A stretch of DNA of 64,000 bases. Source: Mactromeris polynyma. Taxonomy: Eukaryota; Mollusca; Bivalvia; Venerida; Mactridae. The DNA is taken from the NCBI GenBank assembly GCA_032209605.1, contig JASFXZ010000055.1, forward strand, positions 1,054,001 through 1,118,000, given 5' to 3'. The notes under the pieces are model-generated. The model made no database searches. It was not told the origin of the DNA and saw only the letters and a list, made by a program, of their open reading frames with translations. Below, piece after piece: positions 63,865 to 64,000 of the stretch (positions within the stretch are counted from its first letter, which is position 1; each line of letters begins with the position of its first letter). Position numbers and translations under genes: made by a program.

Positions 63865-64000
63865 GTTTTTATTTTCTCTTCAATTGTATCCAATATGTAT
63901 TACAGAACTGATATTGGATGTAAATATAACAAAATAAGTATTAATAACAAAATATAATATCCTCTCCTTGTTTTATGAAATCAGAATGCAGTCATCTCAT

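Overview
This window reads as animal nuclear DNA, most probably from a mollusc and perhaps a bivalve. It is AT-rich and gene-poor. It holds decayed non-LTR retrotransposons, tRNA-derived SINEs, 5S rRNA-like copies, a Tc1-like transposase, small inverted-repeat elements and several large minisatellites. The mollusc call is an inference from the SINE style and the 5S sequence, not from a gene tree. There is no bacterial-style gene organisation.

The one host gene I can support is a split, plus-strand protein arginine methyltransferase of the PRMT6 type. Its exons are far apart: two alternative or duplicated first exons (28596-28744 and 36149-36297), a second exon (49938-50003) and a third (62213-62322). 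The rest of the gene lies beyond the right edge. Splice sites and reading phases match at every junction, and the exon 1/exon 2 junction rebuilds a YFxSY motif typical of PRMTs. Exon 3 carries the AdoMet-binding motif I. Both first exons encode an N-terminal hydrophobic stretch, so the product may be a membrane-tethered PRMT6-like enzyme with two first-exon variants.

Layout. 1-914: reverse transcriptase relic. 1416-6170: tRNA-like SINE pieces, a 5S-derived copy, a Harbinger-type nuclease exon and a terminal-inverted-repeat (TIR) element with an internal tRNA-like segment. 6300-8745: 35-bp minisatellite. 9571-10195: a dispersed repeat, a nearly canonical 5S gene and its flank, inverted relative to the copy near 3.2 kb. 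11540-13003: second broken reverse transcriptase with an internal 37-bp tandem repeat. 13-28 kb: almost featureless apart from a SINE, a MITE and a diverged duplication (20.0 and 24.7 kb). 28.3-62.3 kb: the PRMT6-like gene, whose introns hold a roughly 40-bp minisatellite, SINEs, MITEs, a broken Tc1-like transposase, a second copy of the TIR/tRNA-like element and a 30-bp minisatellite. 63.5-63.9 kb: an 18-bp minisatellite.

A recurring theme is that at least three of the four minisatellites look like tandem amplifications of a piece of a dispersed element: the SINE 3' region (30 bp), an unclassified dispersed repeat (about 40 bp) and a MITE end (18 bp). Their long open reading frames arise because the repeat units lack stop codons; I do not regard them as genes.
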